Origin: Musicola paradisiaca NCPPB 2511 | GTDB taxonomy: Bacteria; Pseudomonadota; Gammaproteobacteria; Enterobacterales; Enterobacteriaceae | Direction: 5' to 3' | DNA: 64,000 nucleotides | Assembly (NCBI RefSeq): GCF_000400505.1 | Contig: NZ_CM001857.1 | Location: 3,348,730-3,412,729 of the forward strand | Part shown: positions 33,641-44,510 of the stretch, piece after piece | Layout: each line of letters begins with the position of its first letter | Numbering within the stretch: the first letter of the stretch is position 1 | Made by a program: the position numbers and the translations under genes | The notes under the pieces: model-generated | The model's database searches: none | What the model was told of the DNA's origin: nothing | Seen by the model: the letters and a program-made list of their open reading frames with translations, nothing else

Positions 33641-34160
33641 ATGCGGCAGGCTGACGCAGCCATTGCAGCAGTTCGGTCACGATCATTTGCGGGGAACGAG
33701 TCGCGTCGACCACATGATGCGCCACGGCCTGATACAGCGCCTCGCGCTCAGCCAGCACGGCGGCGACCTCTTCCGAGATCGGACGCCCGGTCAGCGTCGG
33801 ACGCTGATGTGCCTCGGGACTAGCCTCCAGGCGATGGGCCAACTCCGCAACGGGCGCTAGCAGATAAATCACTGTCCCCTCGTCATGCATGAAACGGCGG
33901 TTCTGCTCCAGCAACACCATACCGCCGCCGGTCGCAATAACCCGATTCGGCCGGCTCACCCGTTGCAACGCTTCGCTTTCACGACGGCGAAACCCGGGCC
34001 ATCCTTCCGAAGTCACGACATCCGCCACCGTCATGCCGCTGGTTTCCTGCATAAAAATATCGGTGTCGACAAACTCATAACCCAGCGCTTGCGCCAGCTT
34101 GCCGCCGACAGTGGTTTTTCCGCACCCTCTGGCACCAACCATGAAAATGGGTTGTGTCAT
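33639..34160 (-). CDS. aroL: Shikimate kinase II
   Basis: Phosphorylates shikimate in aromatic amino-acid synthesis. 173 residues, one AroL domain: P-loop [11 protein letters not shown] (9-19), shikimate site [20 protein letters not shown], and GGGMV. The genomic position next to ppnP and near rdgC matches E. coli aroL rather than aroK. Confidence 0.92.
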   Translation of the reverse strand: MTQPIFMVGARGCGKTTVGGKLAQALGYEFVDTDIFMQETSGMTVADVVTSEGWPGFRRRESEALQRVSRPNRVIATGGGMVLLEQNRRFMHDEGTVIYLLAPVAELAHRLEASPEAHQRPTLTGRPISEEVAAVLAEREALYQAVAHHVVDATRSPQMIVTELLQWLRQPAA

Positions 34161-34578
34161 GTAACGACGTATCCTTCTTTATTTCCCAGGCGTACCGCCA
34201 CGACCCACGCAGCAGGCACAACCTGACGCACCAAGAGCAGAATCATACAGGCAAAAATTGCCATTAAGGAAGCTTCTGGCTCCGGCTGGCCGAGGAAAGC
34301 CACTTCGCGCCATGATTCCAGCAATATGCAGCACAATTTTCCGTTGTTCGGCGTAAGCTCGGCCAATCTAGCCGCAAACGGCAAGGGAAACAGTATGGAG
34401 CGAGATACCCCGACACGACAGGGCACATCGAGGGGAACGACATCGTGGGGAAGCAACATTGTAGGGAAACAACAACCCGCGATGCGGACAGAGGCCAGAC
34501 ACCTGACTCTTCGCTACAGCCGGGAAACCGCCGTCGTCGGCAGCTTCCCGGCAGGGTCAGAAATACAACGAGACGAAA
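34161..34578. other. Intergenic region between asparaginase and aroL genes
   Basis: About 420 bases. No gene with homology or a good ribosome site is seen; a 100-codon minus-strand frame (34157-34459) overlaps the aroL start and looks spurious. Presumably the aroL promoter lies here; I found no clear TyrR box. Confidence 0.4.
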
Positions 34579-35625
34579 TCAGTAGCGATGAAAATACTGC
34601 TGAATCTCCGCAGGCGCCGTCGTGCGAGTCAGGGCCAGCATCAACAGGATGCGGGCATGAGCCGGATTAAGCGAATCGGCCGTCAGCCCAGGTAATGCGT
34701 CGTCCGGCGGCACAATGCCATTGCCCGTGCGGCTTGAGCGAACCACAATCACGCCCTGTTTTTCAGCGTTGCGCATACCGGCTTCCCCCCGTACCGATAC
34801 AGACCCAGCGCCCATACCGGCATACACGATGCCCTTGACGCCATGACTGATCGCCGCGTCATACAGGTATTCAGGGTCATCCTGATACCCATAGATGATG
34901 TCGACTTTCGGCAGGGTTTTCAGGCCGCTCACGTCAAACACCGAATGCGTGGTATGCAGCTTGTCGATACGGTTCTGGTAGTAAATGCGATTGCCGATCG
35001 CAACACCCAGATAGCCTTCTTCGGTGGCGCGAAACGTGTCCAGCGTAGAAGCGTTGGTCTTGGTGATATAGCGCGCAGAACCGATACGATCGTTCAGCAC
35101 CACCATCACACCGCGTCCGCGAGACTGACTATCGCCGGCCGCCCGCACCGCAGTCAGCAGATTCATCGGCCCATCGGCACTGATGGCTGTCGCCGGACGC
35201 ATGGCGGCGGCAAACACCACCGGCTTATCGCTCTTTACCGTTAAATGAAGAAAATAAGCCGACTCCTCCACTGTATCCGTTCCATGCGTAATGACCACGC
35301 CATCCACATCATTCTGCGCCAGCAGCGCGTTAACACGCTGGCTCAGTCGGAGCACCAGATCGCCGGTCATATTCTCGCTGGCGATATTGGCAAACTGCTC
35401 GCCTTTGACGTTGGCAATCGCCGTCAATTCCGGCACCGCTTTAATCAGAGTATCCACCCCCAGCGCACCTGCCTTGTAACCGGTCGTTTGCGTGTTGGCG
35501 GCGGCAGACCCGGCGATGGTGCCGCCGGTCGCCAGAATGACGATGTTCGGCAGCCTCTCCGCTGCATTGGCCGTGAATACCACACAAAAAATGAAAAACA
35601 GGAAAGGTTTGAGCCATCTTTCCAT
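34579..35625 (-). CDS. ansB: Periplasmic L-asparaginase (type II)
   Basis: Hydrolyses asparagine (and some glutamine) to aspartate and ammonia in the periplasm. 348 residues with signal peptide [21 protein letters not shown]; mature part starts [21 protein letters not shown]. Active-site Thr in ATGGTIAGS and the HGTDTVEES block are intact, as is the Lys/Asp region [14 protein letters not shown]. By memory it is very close to the Erwinia chrysanthemi enzyme, which helps place the organism. Expression controls not identified. Confidence 0.93.
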   Translation of the reverse strand: MERWLKPFLFFIFCVVFTANAAERLPNIVILATGGTIAGSAAANTQTTGYKAGALGVDTLIKAVPELTAIANVKGEQFANIASENMTGDLVLRLSQRVNALLAQNDVDGVVITHGTDTVEESAYFLHLTVKSDKPVVFAAAMRPATAISADGPMNLLTAVRAAGDSQSRGRGVMVVLNDRIGSARYITKTNASTLDTFRATEEGYLGVAIGNRIYYQNRIDKLHTTHSVFDVSGLKTLPKVDIIYGYQDDPEYLYDAAISHGVKGIVYAGMGAGSVSVRGEAGMRNAEKQGVIVVRSSRTGNGIVPPDDALPGLTADSLNPAHARILLMLALTRTTAPAEIQQYFHRY

Positions 35626-35799
35626 AACAGACTCCCTTCTTATTATTCGGGTTTAGGACGGCAAACAAGATATTTACACCTGTCTGCCCGCTTTTATTGG
35701 AAAATAATCCTTGATACCGACACAGAGCCGACATCGGCACCTATCTTGCAGTAAGTGTGGATGGCTGTATATCCGAGGATGGCAATCTAGCGAATCCCG

Positions 35800-37461
35800 T
35801 CACTGAATGGATGAAATCATCCGACTCTGGTTTACACGCGCAATAGCATCACGGCTGGCGTCCAACCGCGCATCACCGGTCAGCTCCGTGAGCGTACCGG
35901 CGCGCATCTCCAGCAACCGGTCGGCCTGCTCGAAATAGTGATCGTCATGGCTGATGGCAATAATGGTTTTTCCCTCCGCCCGTAACTGTGGCAATAACAT
36001 CTGATAGAACACACGCCGGAATTGGGGATCCTGATCGGCGGCCCATTCATCCAACAGCAGAATGTCCCGCTGCTCTGCCACCGCCAGCAACAAAGCCACA
36101 CGCTTGCGTTGCCCCTGGGACAACGACAAATTGCGAACCTGAAAATCGGCAATATCCAGTTTACGGCGCATATCCAGGCGCTCCAGCCAGTCGGCCAGCA
36201 GTTGGTTATCCGGCTCGCCGCCTTGCGGGCCCATCAGGTAATCAAACAGATGAAAATCGGTGAATACCGCAGAGAACAGCGCCTGATAATGCGCCGGCGC
36301 CACAGGCTGGCTATCCACCAGAATGTCGCCGGAGACCGGGATATAAAGCCCGGTCAGCAACATCGCCAGCGTAGATTTTCCGCTGCCATTGCCGCCGATA
36401 AGAAAGATCAGCTCACCACGCCGTATCGTCAGATTGACCGGGCCGACGTCAAACCCGCGCTCGCCATAACGAAAGCGGACATTTCGCAACTCAAGCGTCT
36501 GCCACCCCTGCGGCGCAGCGGTCTCGGCAAAACCGGCGCTGAAATCCACCAATTTGAGCCGCCGCAACGTTGCGAACGCGACCTGTGCGCTAGCCAGCGT
36601 GGGAAACGCACCGACCGCTTGCAACAACGGCGTGCGTAAAAACAGCAACACCAGAGAGTAGGTGGCGGCGACTGCGTTATCCGCCCAGGAAAGGCGATTC
36701 GCCATGAAAAACACGGCGCCAATCGCCCCCAGCATCATGATATTGGCCCAATTGATGGCACTGAGGTGATAGGTATCGGCACGGATAATATGGTGGCGGT
36801 AATCGAGGGCATGACGCTGATAGTCTCGTTCATACAGGCGCTTTGCCCGGTCGCGATTGAGCGTCAGCTCTTTTCCCCCTTCAATCACCCGCCGGTAATC
36901 TTCATGCAACCGATTTTCCTCTTCGCGTACCCGACTGATATGGCGATAGACCCTCGCCACCAGCAGATAGCCGCCCCAGATAGTGACGATGATCCAGACC
37001 GACGTCGCCAACATCATCCGGGGCGACAGCCAGGCCAGGTACAACGCCGACCCCAGCGTCAGAATCACCCCTTGCAGCAGCTCCGGCAAACGCACGAAAG
37101 CAAACGTAATGGTGTGGATATCATTGGCTAAACTGGCCTGCAACTGCGCCGGGCCGATTTGCTGCAAACGCTCCAGCCCGGTATCCAAAATACGTTTGAT
37201 CAGCTCGCCGCGCAGGCGGTAGATAAAATGGTGGCCGAGCGTGGTCAGCGCCAGTTGCGAAGCCAGCGTTACCGCCATCAGCAGGAGCAATAGACCGATA
37301 AAACCAGGCAGAACCTGCAGCGAGGGGTTCACCGTCTCGATCAGTTGCCGGTTGATAAAGGCGATTAAACCGATCCCCAGCGCCGCACTGGCAAGACTGA
37401 GCGCGATAACCGCCATAAACGGCCAGCGATACTGCCGGTAGACCAGGTGAAGTAATTCCAT
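35800..37461 (-). CDS. yojI: YojI-type cyclic-peptide ABC exporter
   Basis: Single-chain ABC exporter: six-span membrane domain (residues 1-310) fused to an ATPase. In E. coli YojI exports microcin J25. 553 residues; Walker [14 protein letters not shown] near 350, signature [12 protein letters not shown], Walker [14 protein letters not shown], switch ISHDDHYF. N-terminus [15 protein letters not shown] is very like E. coli. No peptide-synthetase or microcin genes are adjacent, so a housekeeping or detoxifying role is likelier. Confidence 0.9.
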   Translation of the reverse strand: MELLHLVYRQYRWPFMAVIALSLASAALGIGLIAFINRQLIETVNPSLQVLPGFIGLLLLLMAVTLASQLALTTLGHHFIYRLRGELIKRILDTGLERLQQIGPAQLQASLANDIHTITFAFVRLPELLQGVILTLGSALYLAWLSPRMMLATSVWIIVTIWGGYLLVARVYRHISRVREEENRLHEDYRRVIEGGKELTLNRDRAKRLYERDYQRHALDYRHHIIRADTYHLSAINWANIMMLGAIGAVFFMANRLSWADNAVAATYSLVLLFLRTPLLQAVGAFPTLASAQVAFATLRRLKLVDFSAGFAETAAPQGWQTLELRNVRFRYGERGFDVGPVNLTIRRGELIFLIGGNGSGKSTLAMLLTGLYIPVSGDILVDSQPVAPAHYQALFSAVFTDFHLFDYLMGPQGGEPDNQLLADWLERLDMRRKLDIADFQVRNLSLSQGQRKRVALLLAVAEQRDILLLDEWAADQDPQFRRVFYQMLLPQLRAEGKTIIAISHDDHYFEQADRLLEMRAGTLTELTGDARLDASRDAIARVNQSRMISSIQ

Positions 37462-37604
37462 AACTGATGACTCTCCGCGATAAAAGGCGCAGCCAGTTTA
37501 ATAAGCGGGAAAGCGATATCAAGAATTATTCTCACCTCGAGAGGCGGAGGAAATACGCGAAACGGGCGCAGAAAGCCAGGCTATCTACCCCCGAATGGCG
37601 TCGT

Positions 37605-38708
37605 TTAATCGGGGATGGTCCAGACCTGACGGGCAATACTCACGATATGGCGCAATTTGTCCCACTGCTGTTCCTCCGTCATATGCTGACCGTTGACGTG
37701 GCCGAATCCGCATTTGGGGCTGATGGCCAGTTGTTGCAGCGGGACATATAACGAAGCGGTATTAATCGCCCGTTTGATGGTGCACGGCTCCTCCAGCATG
37801 CTGTCATGAGGATCCACCAGGCCAAGCACCACCTTTTGCCGGTGCACCTGGCGCAGTGGCTCCAACCCAGCGGGGCGGCTGTCATCGTAATCAAGAAACA
37901 AACTATCCACGTTGACGTTCGCCATGGCATGGCCCACCGCGTCCAGCCGGGCATCGCCAGCATGCCGCACGGAACAACGGCTGCGGCACAGATGCAGGCT
38001 GATATACATATCATCCGGACGCTGTTCCAGCGCCCGATTCAAGATGCTGGTGCACAACGCCAGTAATTTTTCCGACGTCATCCCGGGCTCGCTTTCCCGC
38101 GCCATCATGTTCTCGTCGCACAGGCAATGCCAGAACAGATCATCCAGTTGCAGATAACGGCACCCTTGTTGGTAAAACGCCCGGATGGCTTTGCGATAAA
38201 CCTCGGCTAAATCATCACTGAACATGTCCAACGATGAATAGAACATATTCCGTCGGATAAAAGGGTACATCAGCATATTGGGGCTCGGCAGCGTCTGCTT
38301 GGCCAGCATACGGGGATCATCACCGACGGCCTGATGCAAAAACCGATAGTGGGCAAGAAACGGGTGAGCATCGTCGAAATCCAACCGACCATTGATGCGA
38401 ACCCTATACGGCGCGCCTTCCTCATCGGGTTCGGCGGCGCTTTTACCGATACCTTGCAGGTGCTCAAAAAAATCGACGTGCCAATCATTCCGTCGCAACT
38501 CGCCGTCCGTCATTACCGTCAGACCACAAGCTTTCTGACGCGCCACGACGTTCAGCACTTCTTCATTTTCAATCTCGGTTAACCGGTCGCGAGAAATCAA
38601 CCCCTTACGCCAGTCGTGCCGGGCTTGTACCAGCCGCTTAGGCCGCAAAAAGCTGCCTACATGCTCGGCATGAAAAGGAGGATAAGGTTTTTTGATGGTA
38701 CGTTGCAT
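37605..38708 (-). CDS. MetE C-terminal-domain methyltransferase (paralogue 2)
   Basis: Second copy of the MetE catalytic-half family in this window; 367 residues from the ATG at 38708 (AAGGAC eight bases before). Similar organisation to the gene at 19128-20234: HAEHVGSFLRP start, LHLCRS zinc His-x-Cys, and SPKCGF. The Glu of the paralogue's FFLEYD is Asp here (FLDYDD), so the zinc shell may differ. No MetR box was found upstream. The substrate is unknown. Confidence 0.78.
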   Translation of the reverse strand: MQRTIKKPYPPFHAEHVGSFLRPKRLVQARHDWRKGLISRDRLTEIENEEVLNVVARQKACGLTVMTDGELRRNDWHVDFFEHLQGIGKSAAEPDEEGAPYRVRINGRLDFDDAHPFLAHYRFLHQAVGDDPRMLAKQTLPSPNMLMYPFIRRNMFYSSLDMFSDDLAEVYRKAIRAFYQQGCRYLQLDDLFWHCLCDENMMARESEPGMTSEKLLALCTSILNRALEQRPDDMYISLHLCRSRCSVRHAGDARLDAVGHAMANVNVDSLFLDYDDSRPAGLEPLRQVHRQKVVLGLVDPHDSMLEEPCTIKRAINTASLYVPLQQLAISPKCGFGHVNGQHMTEEQQWDKLRHIVSIARQVWTIPD

Positions 38709-38711
38709 CAA

Positions 38712-39264
38712 CGCGTCCTTTTAGTTAACAAACCACTGTCTGCGCCTCATGCGCATTTATTATTTTGCTACGACGCAGGTTCAAACCGGCGCCGCATCCC
38801 GCCAGGCGAGCGCTCGTCGCTTTCAGATACATACAACATCAACACACTGATAATGATGCAAATGCCACTCAACAAATTATCCACATAAACTATTTGCCAG
38901 CTATGTATCCCAGACCATCTTTTACTTCCTAAAAGACCTGACTGGCAACACCTTCCCGCAAATGTCGGACTCCTCTGACCAGAAATACACAATCACCGGC
39001 CAACAGAGAAAGGTAATCGTTTTCGTCTGCGGATATCGTTATGATCTAACTCGTTATGCCCGTCAACCCGTAAATGACGATTCATTGTTGTTTTCCGTGC
39101 CATGCCGGCATGCGCAACATGATGACGAGCCGCATCGGGCACCGGCTTTTCGCAAACCCGCAGTGGTGGCCGGCCGGTTTATCACACGCCGGTCATGATT
39201 GACGACTATGCTGACGCCCCGTCAAGATGACGATTCAACCCTACACATCGCCCCGGAGAGCCCG
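38712..39264. other. Intergenic region between MetE-like 2 and the HAD gene
   Basis: About 550 bases between divergent genes. No supported gene. A single met-box-like AGACCATC (38919-38926) is present but isolated; a 78-codon plus-strand frame (38962-39198) has no support. Confidence 0.4.
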
Positions 39265-39936
39265 ATGGATTTAGCCCTGTTCGATTTGGATGAAACCCTG
39301 ATTTGCGCCGACAGCACCGGCCTATGGTTACGCTGGCTGGTGGCGCAGGACGTCGCATCGCCTGCATTGCTGCAACAGGAACGCGAACTGATGAAGGCCT
39401 ATTATCAGGGCACCATGTCGATGGATGCGTACATGCAACTGACGCTGTCCCCCCTGGTAGGCGTGGCGGCGGATACAGTGGCAGGCTGGGCCGAACGTTT
39501 TATTCGTCAGGAAATTCTGCCGCGGGTCTACCCGCAAGCCAGAGAAGCCATGGCCTGGCACCGGCAGCGGGGGGATGTCATCGTGGTGATTTCCGCCTCC
39601 GGCGAGCATCTGGTTGCTCCCATTGCGCGCCATCTTGACGCGGATCTGGCGCTGGCGATCGGCGTCACCCTGGACGCACAACGTTTTACCGGCGCTATTC
39701 ACGGCACGCCGACCTACCGACAAGGCAAAGTCACCCGCGTTCAGGAATGGCTGGAAAGCCGACCCGGCGCACCGTTCCAACGCACGCACGGCTACAGCGA
39801 TTCGATTAATGATCGGGCGCTGCTGGAATTCGTCGATCACGCCAGCGTTATCAACCCGGATGAAACACTCGCCGCGCTGGCGCAAGAGCATGGCTGGCGC
39901 ATCTGCCGCTGGCAGCCGTCGCGCCACCCAGACTAA
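39265..39936 (+). CDS. HAD-superfamily phosphatase, subfamily IB
   Basis: Phosphoserine-phosphatase-like hydrolase. 223 residues from 39265, preceded by GGAGAG. Motif I is FDLDETL (residues 5-11), motif II VISASGEH near 114, and motif IV/D pair GYSDSINDRALLE near 181. The Dx D spacing (DLDET) and C1-type helical cap place it in HAD-IB, near the YfhB/SerB group; substrate unknown. Convergent with the LysR gene, with only 5 bases between. Confidence 0.8.
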   Translation: MDLALFDLDETLICADSTGLWLRWLVAQDVASPALLQQERELMKAYYQGTMSMDAYMQLTLSPLVGVAADTVAGWAERFIRQEILPRVYPQAREAMAWHRQRGDVIVVISASGEHLVAPIARHLDADLALAIGVTLDAQRFTGAIHGTPTYRQGKVTRVQEWLESRPGAPFQRTHGYSDSINDRALLEFVDHASVINPDETLAALAQEHGWRICRWQPSRHPD

Positions 39937-39941
39937 CGCGG

Positions 39942-40871
39942 TTACGACAACGACAGATCCGCCATTACCCGTTCATTTTCCCGGCCAAGTTCATCCGTCA
40001 CGAAGTCAATAAAATGGTTGAGCGCCGCAGAACGATGCTTGCCCGCCATGGTCTGGATCTGCAATGTACGTTGCGTCAGCGGATTGCGCAGCACCGGCTT
40101 CAACATCAACCCGTCCGCCTTCGCCCGGTAAAGCACGGAGAAATGGCTACAGGCCGTCACCGCATCCGGCGTCTGCAACAGGAAATAATAGAGGGTAGAA
40201 AGGTTGTTGCAGCTCAGCACCGGCTCCAGAAACGTCCCACTCATCCGGCAGGTGAGATCGAACAGTTGACGGGTCGTGGTGCCTTGCTGCGGCAGCAATA
40301 GAGGGAAAGCCTGCAAATCCGCCATCTGGATATCCTGTTCCTGCGCCAGCGGATGTTCCGGGCGCATCAGCAACATGACCGAAGCGGGATAGGACGCCAG
40401 CACCTCCACGCTCCGTTCCGGCGACAGACTGAACTGGAACGCCACGTCGCATTCGCCGTTACGTACCATTTCAGACACCTGCATTGCCGTTCCCACCTGC
40501 AAAAAGAATGTCACCGATGGATTGGTCTGACGAAACCGGGTCAACAGGCTAGGCAGCAGATCGAAAGCCATGCCATCGGTACAGGCAATCCGCAGAAATG
40601 CGCGCCGAACCGCTTTCAGCCCCTGGATTTCGGCGATGGCGTATTCCATGTCCATCATGCTTTTACGTACATGGTTTTCCAGAATCTGACCGGCGTCGGT
40701 CAAGACCATGCCGCGGGCATGGCGCTCAAACAACGGCGCGCCAATCCGTTCCTCCAGCTTTTGAATCTGCCGGCTGATGGCCGATACCGCCACAAACAAC
40801 TGCTGACTCGCCGCGCTCAACGAACCGGTATTGGCGACCGCCAAAAAGTATTTGATTTCACTGTTATGCAT
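39942..40871 (-). CDS. LysR-family regulator
   Basis: 309 residues from 40871 (MHNSEIKYFLAVANTGSLSAASQQLF): N-terminal winged HTH at 1-60, effector domain after about 90. Divergent from the M20 peptidase/MHS transporter pair, 140 bases away, so it probably controls them in response to their substrate. Effector unknown. Confidence 0.85.
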   Translation of the reverse strand: MHNSEIKYFLAVANTGSLSAASQQLFVAVSAISRQIQKLEERIGAPLFERHARGMVLTDAGQILENHVRKSMMDMEYAIAEIQGLKAVRRAFLRIACTDGMAFDLLPSLLTRFRQTNPSVTFFLQVGTAMQVSEMVRNGECDVAFQFSLSPERSVEVLASYPASVMLLMRPEHPLAQEQDIQMADLQAFPLLLPQQGTTTRQLFDLTCRMSGTFLEPVLSCNNLSTLYYFLLQTPDAVTACSHFSVLYRAKADGLMLKPVLRNPLTQRTLQIQTMAGKHRSAALNHFIDFVTDELGRENERVMADLSLS

Positions 40872-41011
40872 GACGCCCCTGCCGTTACCTCGTTTCTGTG
40901 CACTCAAGCCTTATATTAAAAGCAAAGATCGATTGCAATTATTATTATTGTGGCAACGCTACGCATGGTTTAGACCTGTAAGCACCATAACAACAGCAAT
41001 ACAGGCACAAC

Positions 41012-42439
41012 ATGACCGCAACACAGGTTGTCCAGCAGGCGCTGGACTATTTCAACAGTGGAAAACTCAAAGAGGTTCTGGCACGCCGGGTAGCCATCGC
41101 CAGTGAAAGTCAACGCGACGATCGCGATGACGCCCTGCGGCAGTATCTCGACGACGAAATCGTACCGGCGTTGCAAGCGTTGGGGTTCGACCTTCGTAAA
41201 ATCGACAACCCGCAAGCGGCCAACCGCCCGTTTCTGCTGGCTTCACGTATTGAGGATCCGCAGTTGCCCACGTTGCTGTGCTACGGCCACGGCGACGTCG
41301 TTTTCGGCGACGACGACAACTGGAGCGACGGGCTCTCGCCCTGGCAATTAGTGGAAAAGGATGGCCGCTGGTACGGCCGCGGCAGCGCCGACAACAAAGG
41401 CCAGCACACCATCAATCTGGCGGCGCTGGAGCAAGTCTTTCAGGCGCGGCAGGGCAAACTGGGCTTTAACTTCAAGTGGATTTTTGAAATGGGGGAAGAG
41501 ATCAGCTCCCCCGGTCTGGCTGACGTCTGTCGCGAATATGCCGACCTGCTGAAAGCCGACGTGTTCCTCGCTTCCGATGGCCCGCGGCTCAACGCGGAGC
41601 GGCCGACCCTGTTTCTCGGCTCGCGCGGCTGCGTCAATTTTCGCTTGACCCTCCATGCCCGCGACCGCGACTACCACTCCGGCAACTGGGGAGGATTGCT
41701 CAGTAATCCCGGCACTCAGTTGGCTAACGCCATTGCCAGCCTGGTCAATCAACATGGTCAGTTACAAGTCTCCGCACTTAAACCGCCGTGTCTGACGCCG
41801 GCGCTGCGCGATATCCTGAGCGACGTCACTCCCGGCGGCAACGCCGGCGACCCGGACATCGACCCGCAATGGGGCGAAAGCGGGCTGTCGCCGTCGGAAC
41901 GGCTGTTTGGCTGGAATACGCTGGAAGTGTTGTCGTTCCTGACCGGTAATCCACAACGCCCGATGAACGCCATCCCCGGCCATGCCACGGCTGTTTGCCA
42001 GTTACGCTTTGTGGTCGGTACCGACTGGCGGCAACTGGAGCGTCACCTGCGCGAACACCTGGACGCCCACGGCTTCCGTCAGGTCGTGATCAGCGAAGTC
42101 CGCGGCACGCCGGCCACCCGGCTTGACCCAACCGACCCGCTGGTCGACTGGACGCTGGATTTGATGCAACAAAGTTGCGCGAAAAAACCGGCGCTGTTGC
42201 CCAATCTCGGCGGTTCGCTGCCCAATGAAGTGTTCGCCGATATTCTGGGCCTGCCGACGCTCTGGGTTCCCCACTCCTACCCGGCCTGCGGCCAGCACGC
42301 CGTGGATGAACACATGTTGGCGGATATCGCTCGTGAAGGGCTGTTGATCATGACCCGATGGTTTTGGGAATTTGGCGAACAGGGTTGCGAGATTCTGGCG
42401 CGTCACCATGCGCATCGCACGGCGGGAGGTCGCCCATGA
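41012..42439 (+). CDS. M20-family metallopeptidase/amidohydrolase
   Basis: Zinc hydrolase of dipeptides or acylated amino acids. 475 residues with the M20 metal set: His and Asp in CYGHGDVV, Asp in RGSADNKGQ, catalytic Glu pair FEMGEEISS, dimer-domain HSGNWGG, and a C-terminal His in GQHAVDEH. No signal peptide. Its stop overlaps the MHS transporter start (ATGA), suggesting that the imported compound is cleaved by this enzyme. Confidence 0.85.
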   Translation: MTATQVVQQALDYFNSGKLKEVLARRVAIASESQRDDRDDALRQYLDDEIVPALQALGFDLRKIDNPQAANRPFLLASRIEDPQLPTLLCYGHGDVVFGDDDNWSDGLSPWQLVEKDGRWYGRGSADNKGQHTINLAALEQVFQARQGKLGFNFKWIFEMGEEISSPGLADVCREYADLLKADVFLASDGPRLNAERPTLFLGSRGCVNFRLTLHARDRDYHSGNWGGLLSNPGTQLANAIASLVNQHGQLQVSALKPPCLTPALRDILSDVTPGGNAGDPDIDPQWGESGLSPSERLFGWNTLEVLSFLTGNPQRPMNAIPGHATAVCQLRFVVGTDWRQLERHLREHLDAHGFRQVVISEVRGTPATRLDPTDPLVDWTLDLMQQSCAKKPALLPNLGGSLPNEVFADILGLPTLWVPHSYPACGQHAVDEHMLADIAREGLLIMTRWFWEFGEQGCEILARHHAHRTAGGRP

Positions 42440-43713
42440 ATACACTGACCACTGCGCTGGAGTCGCGTACTTCGGCACGGCCGAGCTTGTACAAAACGCT
42501 GTTCGCTACCTGTATCGGTAACGCGCTGGAATGGTTCGATATCGCCGTATACGGCTTTTTCGCCAGTTATATCGCCAAGGCGTTCTTTCCCACGCAGGAT
42601 CCGGTGGTGTCTCTGTTGCTGGCGTTCGGCAGCTTTGGCCTGTCGTTCCTGATCCGTCCGTTGGGCGCCATCGTGCTGGGCGCCTACGCCGACCGGGCCG
42701 GGCGCAAGGCATCTCTGCTGTTGTCCATCAGCCTGATGCTGCTGGGCGGCGCCATCATCACCTTCATTCCGTCTTACGCTTCGATCGGCGTAGCAGCGCC
42801 GATACTGGTGATGCTGGCGCGTCTGATTCAGGGCTTTTCCGCCGGCGGCGAATTCGGCAGCTCAACCGCCTTTCTGGTGGAGCATTTTCCAGAGCGGCGC
42901 GCTTTTATCGCCAGTTGGCAATTCGCCACCCAGGGCGCCAGCACCCTGATGGCCTCCGCCTTCGGTCTCGGTCTGTCGCAATGGTTGAGCGAAGCGCAGA
43001 TTCAGGAATGGGGTTGGCGTATTCCTTTCGCCTTCGGCCTGTTGATTGGCCCTGTCGGGTTATACATTCGGCGCCATGTCCATGAGCCGGCGAACTTCGA
43101 ACAGGCGGAAAAAAACCATGCGCCGGTAAAAACGTTATTTACGCAACAGAAAGGACTGTTTTTTACCGCGATCGGTCTGATGGTGATCTCGACCGCCGTC
43201 AACTACATGCTGAACTACGTTCCCACCTACGCCACCAAAACACTGCACTTGCCTTCCAGCGCAGCGTTCAGCGCCACGCTGATTGCCGGCATCATCCTGA
43301 CGGTAGTCACGCCGCTGATGGGTCTGTGGGCGGAGAAGATCGGGCGTCTGCCGCTGATGTGGAGCTCGCTGCTGTTATTGGCCGTCACCATCTATCCGGC
43401 ATTCTGGTTGATGACGCAGCACCTTTCCGCACTTTCGCTGATTCTGGTGGTGGGCTGGATGGCGTTGCTCAAGTCGGTCTATTTCTCGACGGTGCCGTCG
43501 ATGATGGCGGATCTGTTCCCGGTATCGACTCGCGCCAGCGGTATGGCGATCAGCTATAACGTCGCGGTCACTGTTTTCGGCGGCTTTGCGCCGTTCATTT
43601 GCACCTTGTTGATTTCTTCCACCGGCAGCAACCTGGCGCCGAGCTACTACCTGATGATCGTTTCGATCCTGAGCGTACTCGCCCTGTGGAAGGCTCAGCA
43701 ACAACACCGCTGA
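42436..43713 (+). CDS. MHS-type major-facilitator transporter
   Basis: Metabolite:H+ symporter (proline/betaine/citrate group). 425 residues, twelve spans; starts MNTLTTALESRT. Family signature GNALEWFDIAVYGFFA near residue 30 and RPLGAIVLGAYADRAGRKASL near 75; ARLIQGFSAGGEFGSS near 133. Translationally coupled to the M20 hydrolase (ATGA overlap), so likely the importer of its substrate. Confidence 0.87.
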   Translation: MNTLTTALESRTSARPSLYKTLFATCIGNALEWFDIAVYGFFASYIAKAFFPTQDPVVSLLLAFGSFGLSFLIRPLGAIVLGAYADRAGRKASLLLSISLMLLGGAIITFIPSYASIGVAAPILVMLARLIQGFSAGGEFGSSTAFLVEHFPERRAFIASWQFATQGASTLMASAFGLGLSQWLSEAQIQEWGWRIPFAFGLLIGPVGLYIRRHVHEPANFEQAEKNHAPVKTLFTQQKGLFFTAIGLMVISTAVNYMLNYVPTYATKTLHLPSSAAFSATLIAGIILTVVTPLMGLWAEKIGRLPLMWSSLLLLAVTIYPAFWLMTQHLSALSLILVVGWMALLKSVYFSTVPSMMADLFPVSTRASGMAISYNVAVTVFGGFAPFICTLLISSTGSNLAPSYYLMIVSILSVLALWKAQQQHR

Positions 43714-43750
43714 TACCGCGAGGCCGTAACCGACCCCAGGTCACGACGGC

Positions 43751-43784
43751 TTGACGGCGTCCGAACACACCCGGACGCCGTCAA
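43751..43784. terminator. Terminator between MHS transporter and GNAT gene
   Basis: Thirteen-bp perfect stem ttgacggcgtccg / cggacgccgtcaa with an 8-base loop, between convergent genes. Confidence 0.75.
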
Positions 43785-43786
43785 AC

Positions 43787-44323
43787 TCATCGACCTTCCG
43801 GCGGCAGCGTGTTATCCCCTTCGCCCAATGCTCGCTGCATGATAACCGTATCGACCCAGCGGCCATGCTTCATACCAACGGAACGCAGAGTCCCCACCAT
43901 GTCAATCCCCAGCGACCGGTGAACCCCCAGCGAGGCCTGGTTGTCGCTATTACCGATCACCGCCACCACTTGTCGATACCCCAACTGCCCGACACGTTCG
44001 AACGCCGCCTGTAACAAGCGTTTGCCCAGACCGCGCCCGGCGCGCTCCGGCGCGATATAGATAGAATCTTCCAGCGTAAAACGATAGGCGTGGCGGGGAC
44101 GATAAGGGGAGAGATAGCAATATCCCAGCACATGACCATGTTCTGTAGCCACCAGCCACGGTAAGCCCGCCTGCTGCACCTTATCCACTCGATGGGCCAT
44201 TTCCTGTTCATCTGGCGGTTCGGTTTCGAAAGTCGCAATCCCATGCAGCACATGGTGACGGTAAATCTGACGGATGGCCGCAATATGCTCAGCGCCCGCC
44301 TCTTCAATAACAATCGACGACAT
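43787..44323 (-). CDS. GNAT N-acetyltransferase, MnaT/phosphinothricin-type
   Basis: Acetyl-CoA-dependent N-acetyltransferase. 178 residues; GNAT acetyl-CoA motif ERAGRGLGKRLLQAAFERV near 93-112, plus IGNSDNQASLGVHRSLG and VGMKHGRWVDTVIMQRAL, typical of the methionine-sulfoximine/phosphinothricin acetyltransferases (YncA/MnaT). Substrate preference cannot be decided. Stand-alone gene. Confidence 0.82.
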   Translation of the reverse strand: MSSIVIEEAGAEHIAAIRQIYRHHVLHGIATFETEPPDEQEMAHRVDKVQQAGLPWLVATEHGHVLGYCYLSPYRPRHAYRFTLEDSIYIAPERAGRGLGKRLLQAAFERVGQLGYRQVVAVIGNSDNQASLGVHRSLGIDMVGTLRSVGMKHGRWVDTVIMQRALGEGDNTLPPEGR

Positions 44324-44510
44324 AATCGTTCCCTTGTGTCAGTCCATGTTACGCCATCGCACGACAACGTCCGGACAAGTATCAGACCAATAGCCTAAAT
44401 CACCGGTTTAATGAGAGTCATATGAGTTACTTATCCATATCCGCAATACACACATTGACAACAGCAATGCAGATGCATCGACGCGCTTCATTTACGCCGG
44501 CCATTTATTG

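Noticed and set aside
33523-33663. 47-codon N-terminal extension of PpnP
   Set aside because: It translates the tandem repeat ([15 protein letters not shown]) and the family starts at 33522.
34157-34459. 100-codon minus-strand frame upstream of aroL
   Set aside because: No homology, no ribosome site, overlaps the aroL start.
38919-38926. Met box upstream of the second MetE-like gene
   Set aside because: A single octamer without a tandem partner is expected by chance.
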